A stretch of 64,000 nt of DNA from contig CM055099.1 of the NCBI GenBank assembly GCA_029204225.1, positions 62,395,374 through 62,459,373 of the forward strand, given 5' to 3'. The notes beneath the pieces were generated by a model that made no database searches, was not told the DNA's origin, and saw nothing but the letters and a program-made list of their open reading frames with translations. The position numbers and the translations under genes were made by a program. This DNA is from Diphasiastrum complanatum. Lineage: Eukaryota > Streptophyta > Lycopodiopsida > Lycopodiales > Lycopodiaceae. Positions 1 to 10,665 of the stretch are shown here, piece by piece (the stretch's first letter is position 1; every line of letters begins with the position of its first letter).

Positions 1-904
1 AATATTAGCATGCTTGATCACACAAATATCAATACGGAGTTCTACATCAAGGCCATTATCAAGTAATTGGCCAACACTTACAAGGTTCTTTGTAAGCTTA
101 GGAATAAAAAGAACCTTGTTGAGAGATAAAACTTTTGAAGATGCAAGCTTCAAGGAAATACTCTCTATTCCTTCAATTTTGCACTCATGATTATTTGCAG
201 TATATATAGACTTTTCCTTCATAAGACATAATAGATGAAAAAGAGTTCTTGGAGCTACACATATGAGATGATGCTCCACTATGAATATACCATGAGCCAT
301 AAGAGATCCTTCTCCATCACTTGCAATAACATCATCTTCTTTATCATCAAAGATGTTGGCTTGCTTGAATTGGTTCTTCTTCTTGAAACAATTAGTGGAA
401 TAATGGCCTTTCTTGTCACTTGTCTTTAGCTTTGCCTTTAGAGAAGTGTTGGTGTTGATTCTTGCTCCTCCCTTTGTGCCTGTCTTTGACTAATAGAGCT
501 TTGCCATCACCATTATGATTGAGGGATAATTTTTCCATCCTCATAAGCTTGTTCTCTTGTCTTGATTCTTCAGCAATAAGAACACCTTGTAAGGCCTCCA
601 AGCTTGGTAGATCTTTTTTGATAGCATAGGACTGGACAAGATTGTCATATTCATCTCTCAAGCCATTGAGAATGACTTGGATGGTATCTCCAATACAAAC
701 AAGCTCTCTATGAATGTCTTTGGCTCTCAATACATAATTAGTAGCACTCTCATCACTCTTTTGGAAACTTTGGAAGATTTGGTTCGTTAGAGTAACGAGC
801 CTAGAGGTATTCTTGGCCTCATAGATAGCTTTGAGTGAATCCCAAACTTCCTTGGCCAAGATACAAGCACCAATCTCTCCCAAAACCTCATTAGAGACAT
901 TCAT
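1..904 (-). pseudogene. Ty1/copia gag-protease fragment (copia family A, copy 1)
   Basis: A 162-codon ORF (904-416) is the copia gag (UBN2-type) region: it starts MNVSNEVLGEIGAC and contains the gag-type run ATNYVLRAKDIHREL, followed by a basic tail. Downstream on the same strand (415-1), translation with breaks gives a zinc-knuckle remnant (KGHYSTNCFKKKNQF), protease-region sequence and the stretch LASSKVLSLNKVLF. The reading is broken by frameshifts, so this is a relic. It is close in sequence to the copy at 58475-60133, which has the full order gag, CCHC knuckle and aspartic protease. The fragment runs off the left window edge. The neighbouring integrase half lies on the opposite strand from 1411. 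Confidence 0.85.
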
Positions 905-1410
905 CTTGACATAATGTAGAGCCGGGGCCTAGCTCTTTTCTTGTATCTTTGACCTTCTTGGAGAATCGCATACTGTGTGACCTATTAGAACTACCGGTGC
1001 CTTGCCCTTTGTCACAACCTGATTTTTCCCACAGTAAAATGTGCCAGGGTTTTCCAAGATTAACTTTCTGATCTCATTGCCTATCAAGCAACCTGTGAAT
1101 GCAAGATAAGTGGCAAACAAAATGCGAGATGGAAAGAAACATTTATGACTAGGGTTTCACCTATGCTCACACTAAAGTATGGTTTTACTTCATCTTGATC
1201 ATTTTTTTATAGTCTTTATTTCTGTACTTACTTGCTTTCAGTTGGAATACGTGTGTTTGAAGTCTATACTTGCATTCGTCTATTGAGTGAATGGTTTGTG
1301 TAGGGTACTGAAAAATCATTTTGTATTGTGGTTAGAATTCTTCTACAGTAACAAGAATCATAGATCATGGCAAACCAGAAGAACATATTATTACCTGGAA
1401 CCATGATAAA
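905..1410. other. Spacer between the two opposed copia halves
   Basis: This stretch holds no ORF I recognise. Its left part should be the leader of the minus-strand gag fragment. A 63-codon minus ORF at 929-1120 matches nothing I know and is probably chance. Confidence 0.4.
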
Positions 1411-3103
1411 TATGAAGGTGAGACTCCGGTGAGTGATGATGAGATCCTTGCACATGGATCTAGATTTGGAGGCATCTACAAATTGGATCCAAGAGAGAGT
1501 GCAAACTCTTGTGATACTGCTTATGTGACCAAGCTTTCCAAGGAGGAGTTATGGCATAGGAGATTGGGACATCCCTATCACAAATCCATGCTTTCCATGA
1601 TCAAAGAAGCCAAGGCTATTGGCTTGCCAAAGACACTATCCAAGGAGATCAAGCCATGTGAGGCTTGTGCCATTGCCAAATCGCACAAGAAGCCATATCC
1701 AAGATCTTCCATCAAGAGCACACATCCTTTGGGGTTGATACACTCGGATGTGCACTTCTCATCATGCAAAAGCAAGCCTAGGAGCCACTTGCTTTGTGAC
1801 ATTTATTGATGATTTCACAAGATACACGTGATTATATCTTCTTTCTTCAAAATCCATGGTGTATGATTATTTCCTCATGTTCAAAGCATATGTTGAGAAG
1901 CAATTCTCTTTCAAAATCAAAGCTTTGAGGAGTGATGGAGGAGGAGAGTACATCTCCAACAAATTACATGACTATTGTGAGCAAGAAGGCATAAAAAGAG
2001 AGTTTTCTTGTGCCTATTTCCCTTCTCAAATTGGGGTGGCCGAGAATAAGAATAGATCCTTGTGTGAGTGTTCCAAAGCACTTAGTATTGAAGCATCTTT
2101 GCCTAAAGACTTTTGGGGAGAGGCCATCAATTGTGCAAATTATCTTTGCAATAGACTCCCATATCTTGCTCTTGGAGGGAAGACACCATATGAAGTCTTA
2201 TTCAAGAAGAAGCCTTATGTTGATCACCTTAGAATCTTTGGAAGTATTTGCTCATATCCCCTTATAAACAAGGAAGAAAGATGGTTCAAGCTCAAGAAAA
2301 GGGATCATGGTTGGATACTCATCCACCAAGAAGGCATATAAAGTCTTTATCCTCTCTACCTCAAAGGTGATTGAGAGAAGAGATGTTAATTTTCATGAAG
2401 ATAAAAAATCCAACGTAGATGGGGCCGAGATCAAGGCATCTCAAGATGCATCACCTATTATTTCTATTGAATACAATCAAGAAGTGATGGGGTCGAGATT
2501 TGAGGAGGAGTCTCCTCGAGTATTCTCACCAAGGAGATCTTTGAGAGAGAGATCCGAGCCCAAGAGGCTCTCGTATATTGATAAAGGCAAGCAAGTGGAC
2601 CTTGATTCCACCAATTATGTCCTTTTTATATCACATGAAGTACCAAAGAATGTCCAAGATGCACTCCATACCAAGGAGTTGTATAAGGCTATGAAGCAAG
2701 AATATGATGCATTGATCACCAACAATAATTGGGAGCTTGTGGATCCTCCATCCAATAAGCATATAATTGGTTGCAAGTGGGTATTTTGAATCAAGTACAA
2801 TCATGATGGCACCATAAACAAGTACAAAGCAAGGCTATGTGCAAAAGGATTTGCTCAAATGCAAGGCCTTGATTATGAAGAGACGTACCTGTTACAAAGA
2901 TGCTGACAATAAGGATCATCATATCTATTGCTTGCTATTTCAAATGGGAAGGTGTTCTAATTGGATGTCTCCAATGCTTTTGTAAATGACTATTTTGAGG
3001 AAGAGATCTATATGGAGCAACCTCAAGGATTCATCAAGGATGAGTCCAAAGTTTGCTTGCTTTTGAAAAGTCTTTACCGGGACTCGAGCGCCTAGGTCAT
3101 GGG
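1411..3103 (+). pseudogene. Ty1/copia integrase-reverse transcriptase fragment (copia family A)
   Basis: Translation from 1429 starts at the end of the protease spacer (DDEILAHGSRFGGIYKLD) and runs into the GAG-pre-integrase motif ELWHRRLGHP with the CEACAIAKSH zinc finger. It continues with the integrase core (LRSDGGGEYISN near 1927, PYLALGGKTPYEVLF near 2160) and the start of RT (NWELVDPPSNKHIIGCKWVF near 2730). After 2790 only short pieces survive, such as KYKARLCAKGFAQMQGLDYE and FNDYFEEEIYMEQPQGF-like text up to about 3090. There are frameshifts near 1800, 1850 and 2300 and stops after 2787, so it is dead. It continues the reading of the opposite-strand gag-protease piece, as if one element had been split and inverted. 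Confidence 0.88.
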
Positions 3104-4019
3104 TGTTGGAAAGAGGTGATGATATGAAAGGGAAAATAATTTGACAAGTCGAAGTAGGTAAACGACTTCATCTAGCGCGGCAGAAGAAAGCTACTTTCAT
3201 GTGCATGACTACGCCTATCAATATTGAACAAAAAGTAGTGATAGAAATCACGTTCAGTCTTTAGCAACTAACTTTGAAAATCGCTAGCAACTAAGTAATT
3301 ACGTAGCCAAACATAAAGCATTGAATTATCAGACAAATTATTAGCTACAAAAGAATTACAGAAAAGCATTCATACTGACATGATACTGAACACAATAAAA
3401 GATAGATTGATTTAGTAAAAGAAACAAATCATAATGGAAATGAGCACAAAGGAATTGTGGATCAAAGCCGCGTGCTCTGAGCTATCTGTAAGTAACTGTA
3501 ACTCTGTCTGAATTAAGCACTTTCGCTAATAAGCAGTAAGCGTAATAACAACTAAATCAACTCTAAAGAATTGAGCTAGAATGCTCAAGAGTGTTCAAGC
3601 TTGAAAGCTTGAGAGAGATGCTAACTAATAATCAAGATGATGATCTACATGCCTAAAATGTAGAAGTATGAGCAGCTATTTATACTAAGAAATTAGATTG
3701 TAAATTGCGACATCTAGCTGGCTGTGATGTGCTAGCATCCGTCCAGTTAGGACTTCTCGGAAATTCACCAGCTGATAAATTAATGCAAGTCTTTATCTTC
3801 AAAATGAGTAGAGCAATTACCTGTCATTCACCTGATAAGATTTGTCGGACCATGCCCGATAAAGATTGTTGGATGATGTCCGATATGTCAGAGCCACTTG
3901 TGAGCGATTTCCGAGTAGTTCTGTACTATGTAAAAACATGAAGAAAAGTGCAGGCCTGGATAGTGAGTTGGATGAAGATTAGAAGTCGATTAGTCGATTT
4001 GTAGGAGAATAATCCAACA
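3104..4019 (-). repeat. 3' LTR of copia element B (minus orientation)
   Basis: On + it runs TGTTGGAAAGAGG to AATCCAACA, so it has TG...CA ends and short inverted termini on both strands. About 400 bp of it (3104 to about 3780) is repeated with small differences from about 6799 to 7499. Directly next to its inner end, the minus strand reads AAGGGAGAG|TGTTGG, a typical copia polypurine tract. No protein is expected here; the 78-codon + ORF at 3705 is a by-product. Confidence 0.82.
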
Positions 4020-6330
4020 CTCTCCCTTAATCTGAATCCATGAATGCCTTGACCTTCAAACTTAGTTCTTCACATAACTTTGTGTGTATCCAAGCTTAAT
4101 GCTTTGGTAAAAATATCCACTGTCATATCTTGTGTTCAACAATACTGCAAGGTAACCTCTTTGTTAAGAAATTTGCTTCTGACATAGTGATACTTTATTT
4201 CAATGTGCTTACTCCTGGAACGAGACCTAGGGTTGGCCGATAAGGCTAAAAATAGTCGACTGAGGAACTTCGAAGTTCAATATGTCAGACGAGTTGGACA
4301 AATTGGCTACATGGGCTTCACCTTTTCCCTTGAGGTTGATAAACTGATCTTCGATAAAGATGACATCCCGGCTAGTGAATATCTTCGACTCGATAGGATC
4401 AAACGACTTGTAAGCTTGGTTCAAAGTAGTGTAGTTGATGAGAATACATTTGATACTATCAAAGTCGAGCTTCTTCCTGAGATCATGAGGAATCTGCGCA
4501 TAAGTTGTACATCCAAAAACTCGTGAGTTCGATAAAGAAGGTTTGGTACCTGTCCAAACTTTGTATGACATTTTGGCTCAGAGACCTTTAGTAGGACATC
4601 TGTTATGAATATAGGTTGATGTTGAAATAGCTTCAGCCTAGAAGGACTTCAGAAGTGTCGCATGTGCAAGCATACACTTTGCCAATTTGACTAAGATTAT
4701 GTTCTTTCTCTCAACAAGACCATTCGACTGAGGTGAATAGGAGGTAATGCATTGCTGCTCAATGCCATTGTTAAGGCACTACTCCTTAAATTTGATGGAG
4801 GTGTATTCTCCCCCATTGTCGAAACTCAGTGCTTTGATTCTTTTGCCAATTTGATTTTCTGCATGCTCTTTGAATTGTCAAAACTTGTTGAAAGCCTCCG
4901 ATTTTTGCTTAATGAAGTAAACAACTGTTCTTCTGGAAAATTCGTCAATAAGAATAATGATATACTTTGAATCTAGCAATGATGGAGTTTGCATAGGTCC
5001 ACATATATCTGAATGAACAACATTGCTTGGACATGTTCGATACAAATGCATAGTTCAAGTGTCCTAAGCCATGATGCCATAGTAATGTTTTATTGACAAA
5101 AACAGAGGTTTTCAAGGCTTGACTATTATCAGAATAACAATGTACCAATCTACATAAGTATCCATGCCTCTTGCCGAGTGCAAGGATCTTATTGCTTCTA
5201 TCGATAATTCTGCATTGATCAGACTGAAACTCCACTTTATGATCTAAAGCTACAATTATACTTACTGGCAACAGATTCATAAAGAGTTTAGGAACATACA
5301 AGACTTTTGATAGTAGTTTGAATTGATCACGCTGGAACCTTAATCTAACAGTACCTTCACCTTCGATAGTGTGAGTGCTATCGTCACCAAGATGAGCACA
5401 CTTCTTTGTATTGTAAGGCGTATAGGAGTGAAAGATCTCACAATGATTGGTCATATGTTGGGTAGCTCCAGAATCCAAAAACCAAGAATAATCCAAAAAT
5501 GCCTTTTGGTCTTTGATCATAGATGCACCTTCGTCCATGTCGACTTTGGGAGATGTTGTAACTATATTTGCAACTTGTTGATCAAATTGCTTGGCTGTGT
5601 TCTTCGCTTTGAGAATTCTACAATCCTGGATCTCATGGTTATTGCGCTTGCAATACTTGCAAAACATCTTCTTCTTCGACTATGGATTTGATGACTGTCC
5701 TTGACCTTGAGTCGGTTTCTGATTCGATGCAGACTGCTTGGAGACTTTCTGCTTTTGTCGTTTTGAGCCTTTGTTGACATATAGAGCATGAAATGAAGAA
5801 GTAGACGAAGTGTTCTGACTTCTTCGATTATCTTGTTGCAACAACATAGTGATGACTCTGGTAAGAGTTAAATATGAGTGTGTCGATATGATCATTATCC
5901 AGTTCTCATATGTAGAGGGCAAGCTTGAAAGCAATGTCACAATTGCGTCTTGATCGTCTATGACTGATCTGACAACGCAAGAGATTTTTAAACTGGTTAA
6001 TGTGATTATGAAGAAATGACTATTCGGCATCTTGAGTGTGAAGAATTTCCTTCGTAGATGTAACTTGGTAGCTACGTCTTTCACATCATATAGTGAGCTC
6101 AGGATGTCCCAAACTTCTTTCGAAGTTTTGGCTTCAACTATATGGCCAATTTGAGTATCTGATATATCGAGGATAATAAGTGTGAAAGCTTTACCATCCT
6201 TCGATTTCCACTTCGAGCTTCATTATCTTCAGGCTTTACTTCGATACCTGTAAAAACATCCCACAACTCGTTGGCGATTAGCAAGGTCTTCATCTTAAAT
6301 TTTTACAAATGATAATTGGACTCTTATGAT
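4020..6330 (-). pseudogene. Ty1/copia gag-pol remnant, RT deleted (copia element B)
   Basis: Read on the minus strand from 6330 down. First comes gag (6330-5680), with ANELWDVFTGIEVKPED and the UBN2-like run SSLYDVKDVATKLHLRRKF. The zinc knuckle CKYCKRNNHEIQDC and the protease signature WFLDSGATQHMTNHCE lie in a 240-codon ORF at 5667-4945, which also holds the pre-integrase motif LLWHHGLGHLN. The C-terminal part of integrase is at 4571-4227 (SRVFGCTTYAQIPHDLRKKL). After it the text jumps to the end of RNase H (SKHIEIKYHYVRSKFLNKEV, 4205-4030), so most RT/RNase H is missing. Several frameshifts separate the blocks. It is flanked by LTR copies at 3104-4019 and 6799-7499. Confidence 0.87.
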
Positions 6331-6798
6331 AGGGTATGGTCTCTGGAATCAGGAGACTTGAGATTGGTGAACCATAACTCAGAATCTAGGATATACCTAA
6401 TCCATAAGAAAGGATTGTGATTGGTAGATTACAATGGATGAATAAACAAGATAGTGGAATTTTGGTAATGACTGGCCATCTTACCAAATTGACTATGTTT
6501 ATTAGAGTATCTGTTGTGGCTTTACGGATTACCAAAGGGACATTATGAACAGTCGCGATTCAAAGTTCATTGATCGCTTTTGGTCGGCCGTATTTGCTAA
6601 ACTAGAGATGACTCTAAGATTAAGAAAGAGATATCGTGCTGCGCTACAATTGGAAATCAATTCTCTGATACTGAAACTGATGCTATGAATTGAAGAATAT
6701 GATATCAATTTGATATCGTGAAAGATATCAAGTATTAGAGCTCTGATATAATAGATCGTTCTAATATTATAAAGGTAATAGCAAATTAAAGAATTCGT
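6331..6798 (-). other. 5' leader of copia element B
   Basis: This non-coding stretch lies between gag and the right LTR copy. At 6740-6751 the minus strand reads TTATATCAGAGC, a degenerate match to the initiator-Met tRNA primer site TGGTATCAGAGC. It sits about 48 bp from the visible LTR edge, so its assignment is tentative. Confidence 0.5.
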
Positions 6799-7499
6799 TT
6801 TGGAAAGAGGTGATGAGATGAAAGAGAAAATAATTCAACAAAGTCGAAGTAGGTAAATGACTTCATCTAGCGCGGCGGAAGAAACCTACTTTCACATGCA
6901 TGACTATGCCTATCAATATTGAACAAAAAGTAGTGATAGAAATCATGTTCAATCTTTAGCAACTAGCTTTGGAATCGCTAGCAACAAAGAAATTACGTAG
7001 CCAAACATAAAACATTGAATTATCAGACAAATATCAGTTACAAAAGAATTACAGAGAAGCATTCATACTGACATGATACTGAACGCAATAAAAGATAGAT
7101 TGATTCAGTAAAATAAATAAATCATAATGGAAATGAGCACAAAGGAATTGCGGATCAAAGTCGCGTGATCTGAGCTATCTCTGAGTAACTGTAACTCTGT
7201 CTGAATTAAGCACTTTCGCTAATAAGCAGTAAGCGCAATAGCAAACTCTAAATCAACTCTAACCAACTAAGCTAGAATGCTCAAGAGTGTTCAAGCTTGA
7301 AAGCTTGAGAGAGATGCTAACTATGCTTCAATACTTGATCATTCAAGATGATGATCTACATGCCTAAAACGTAGAAGTATGAGCAACTATTTATACTAAG
7401 AAATCAGGTTGTAAATTGCGACATCCAATTGGCTGTGATGTGCTGGCATCCGTCTAGTTAGGACTTCTCGGAATTCACTTGCTAATAAATTAATGCAAG
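6799..7499 (-). repeat. 5' LTR of copia element B, truncated
   Basis: Direct repeat of about the first 700 bp of the LTR at 3104-4019, with scattered substitutions and small indels. Similarity stops at the sequence AATGCAAGTC near 7500, where copia RNase H sequence of another element begins. The outer third of the LTR is therefore missing and no target duplication can be read. Confidence 0.8.
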
Positions 7500-7830
7500 T
7501 CAAAGTTATTTATTCTTATTTTAAGCATTGATCTTGGAATCAAGCCAAGATTATATCTATGCTTGATGAAGGAACCCTTCCTCAATGGTTTGGTGAGTAG
7601 ATCGGCAATACATGAAGATGTATCAATATGCTCCAAGTAGATTTCTCCTCCAATAAGTTTCTCTCTCACAAAGTGGTGTGCAACTTCGATGTGCTTGCTC
7701 CTTTTGCATGAAAAATTGGATTTTTGGCAAGGGCTTGGGCCGAGATGTTATCACATTTGATCAACAAAACAAACAACTCACCAATCTTGCCAATGTAGAA
7801 AAATAGCTAAGTTGCATAGATCGTGGACGT
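7500..7830 (-). pseudogene. Ty1/copia RNase H C-terminal relic (copia element C)
   Basis: Minus-strand translation across one frameshift gives LIKCDNISAQALAKNPIF, then SKHIEVAHHFVREKL, then SCIADLLTKPL. These are the standard end of copia RNase H (CDN...A..LA.NP.FH, KHI..HHF.RE, AD.LTK.L). It is only the last ~100 codons of a pol gene, next to the truncated LTR of element B. It may be the tail of the element into which B inserted, but the boundary is damaged. Confidence 0.8.
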
Positions 7831-10539
7831 AAAATCACTACAACACAATTCTAGCAATTCTATGCTGCCATTGAGGGCTATGTATATGAGAAGGCAGAAA
7901 GATTAGCAACGGTGTGCAACTATAGATAGTTGAGGGTGTAACAACCAAACATGAATGCAAAAATGCAAGCTGTATACGATGTGATCGGGAGTTGTGGAGA
8001 CGAGAAGAGAGATTGTTAAGGGAATTGCTATGCAAAACATGAAGGGTCATGAGGATGCGAACGCAAACTGTGGCAGGAGTTGTGCATCGCTGCCAATTCT
8101 AACAGAATCTCTTGTGAATTGTCAAGAAGAAGGCCAAATGTTCAAGACACTTTTCCCAAGCTCAAAAAGCTAGGTGCACTTGCCCTTACATGTCCGTTTG
8201 TGCGAACTTAGATGCAACCTATAGGGGCATGTGAGTTAGAGCGCCCAAGGTTGGGTCATTTGTGCCCAACACAAGCTACCATGCGAGTGTTCAACCTTTT
8301 ATGTGTTCACTTGCTTTCTTTTAGGACAACACACACTTGTGAACTTTGATCTTATATCTCTCGCAAGTGAGTGTGCCTAGGGTTTGATCGTGCGAATGTA
8401 CACAAACAAGCTAAGCGCCAACACGTGAAAGGTAGTTAGTTAACAAACATTCGCACTGGCGAAGCGAAGGGAGCTAGTCGATAATTCACCTTACTTTCGA
8501 GCTTTCTTAGTTTCAGTCAGTCCAAAACATAAGCTGGCTTTGCTGATCAATCTTTATGCTTGAATCTGATACATTTGCTTTGAAGATGAATGCCATTCAC
8601 CATGCAAAATAGCACATGGAGTGGTTTGTAGCTTTGCAGCTTTGAGCTGACTATGGTCTGCTTGCTAAAAAGCATGCTATTATTTTATGAACCTCGCAAT
8701 GTAGCGAGCCATGATTCATAACAGCAAAGTGGCAGCACGGAGCTCGTTTTGGACACCCTCTCTTTTGTTCGTCGTAATTCGAGGTTTGTCCCATGCCTTC
8801 TTTCAGATTTGCTTTTGGGCGCTCTTATTCAGTGCAAAATGACTTGTTGAGTCACAGCTGATCCATTGTTGCTGATTACTCTAATGTTCAGTGATAAATT
8901 GAAAGGCGCCAGTAATTTTCATGATGCCTCTGAATGTGATTCTGACCTTTGTTCAGTTTAAGGCTCGACGTTCAACATAAAGGTTTAATAATCAAGCATT
9001 ATTCTTTTGGAGCGATGTATAGTGAGCGCATCTATACGTCCTAAATGGCACTGGAGACAAAAGTGTAGCTCCAATTGTATTAGGCAAAGTTGAGCCTGCA
9101 AATTTCTTTCACAATGAAAGAAACATAATAATTTGAAAAACTTCTTAAAGTTCTGCTATTGCATCTTATAATGGATGACATAGGTGCCACCAAAACCAAT
9201 TCTGGGCCAAACTTGCTTCAAAACCTAATTTTAAAACCATGCTCTTTGGGGTTTCTAATTAAGGAGTGGCATTTGTAGAGGAGATATTTTAATGAAGATA
9301 TTTCAGTGGTAACTTGGATCTTGTGCTTTTGGATGTCTGCAAGTTGCAATCACCTGTGGAAATTGATAGCAAGCCTTTTTTCCCTACCGAGAACTGCTAA
9401 TGATGATGAAAAAGGGCTGCAGTGACAGCACATCATAGTATTCTTGACCCTCAAATTTGGTGCGCTTCAGAAAAATAATATTTGGAGGTGGAAGACAAGC
9501 AATAAAGGTGTTGCTATACGCATTGTATCGTGGCAAGCATTGCAATCTCGAGCTTCTATCAGTTGCACGCAATGGCACCGCATGTGATCAGGGATTCTCT
9601 TGCTTGAAACACAGTTGCTTAGGGTGAAGCCCCACTTGCTGTTAGTTGCAGTTAGCGCTAGCTGAGCCTCACGTTTAATGGGTTTATCTCCAGTGCAGGT
9701 AGCACTAACTGAATAGTGTTTTTTGCAAGAAGATAAATGATCTGAAAGGGCATGGTTAGCTAAAGGAGCCCTTGACTTTTTTCATTGCACGTATACTTTT
9801 TCTAAGCTTTACCTTATGACATCATTGACTTCTCAAATCGAATTTGTGATTATGAAATCTGTATATATTCAAATTTCAAAATAGACATTTTAAATCCTGG
9901 TCTGGTCCACAACTTGTTTTTAATCGGGTAGTAGGGCGTGATTGCTCGAAGTCTTGGGACATGATGACAATCTATCCAATTTGGCTTGACTCTTGAGGGG
10001 CGGTTTTTGAATATCAATCTGCACATTGAGAGAGAACCCATCAAGGGACATGGAGTTCAGGGGTAGGGCATCTCTATCTGGAAAGGGAGGTCCCAGGTCT
10101 GAATCATTTCTTGTCGACATTCATTTTACCAACAAAGGGAGCAATGAAATGTTTGGAGCTTGTGAAACCTAAGTGGCAAGCATTGCCCCTGGGAAATTTG
10201 TCAAGGAACAAAATCCATAGGAGTCTTAGAACCAATGAGAAGGGAGGGAGGGAGAGACCCATGCAAAAAATGGTGGAGTGGCCATCTAAATTTAACGTTT
10301 CTGTAAAAATTCAGTAATTTTCATAGTTTCTAGATTTCTCAAATCTTTTATGCACAGAGTGGGTGAAGGATGGGATTGGAATTAGCTTTGTTTCTATTTG
10401 ACTTCTCTTCTAGTGATTTGGGAGATTTTTGTTTGACAGATGCACGATTACTGAAGAGGTGCACTACATTCTGTATGCTGACTTTATATCAAAAAGTGGC
10501 AAAAATGTTTTGATGCAGGTGGATACGCATTGATCATCT
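7831..10539. other. Upstream region of MLH3, no gene recognised
   Basis: I see no convincing coding sequence on either strand; the short ORFs at 7838, 9384, 9850, 9920 and 10111 have no recognisable motifs. The MLH3 promoter and 5' UTR should lie in its right part. The start codon at 10540 follows AG-containing sequence near 10518 that could be a 5'-UTR splice acceptor, but nothing proves it. Confidence 0.5.
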
Positions 10540-10665
10540 ATGGGACACATATCACACCTCTCACCGCTTGTAGTCAATCGGCTGCAGTCTGGTGCAGTTT
10601 TGTCTGACTTAGCCCGGATTGTTGAAGAGCTTGTATGTAACAGCATTGATGCAAAGGCTTCTGAG
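10540..10665 (+). CDS. MLH3: MLH3 exon 1: start of the GHKL ATPase
   Basis: Forty-two codons from ATG to GAG|GTAGAA. It encodes the first ATP-binding motif of MutL proteins, with the family pattern [16 protein letters not shown] (E, N and DA-A positions present). The ATG at 10540 is chosen because the homologous N-terminus begins only a few residues before the conserved [11 protein letters not shown]. The exon is separated from exon 2 by 25,496 bp of transposon-filled intron. Confidence 0.9.
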
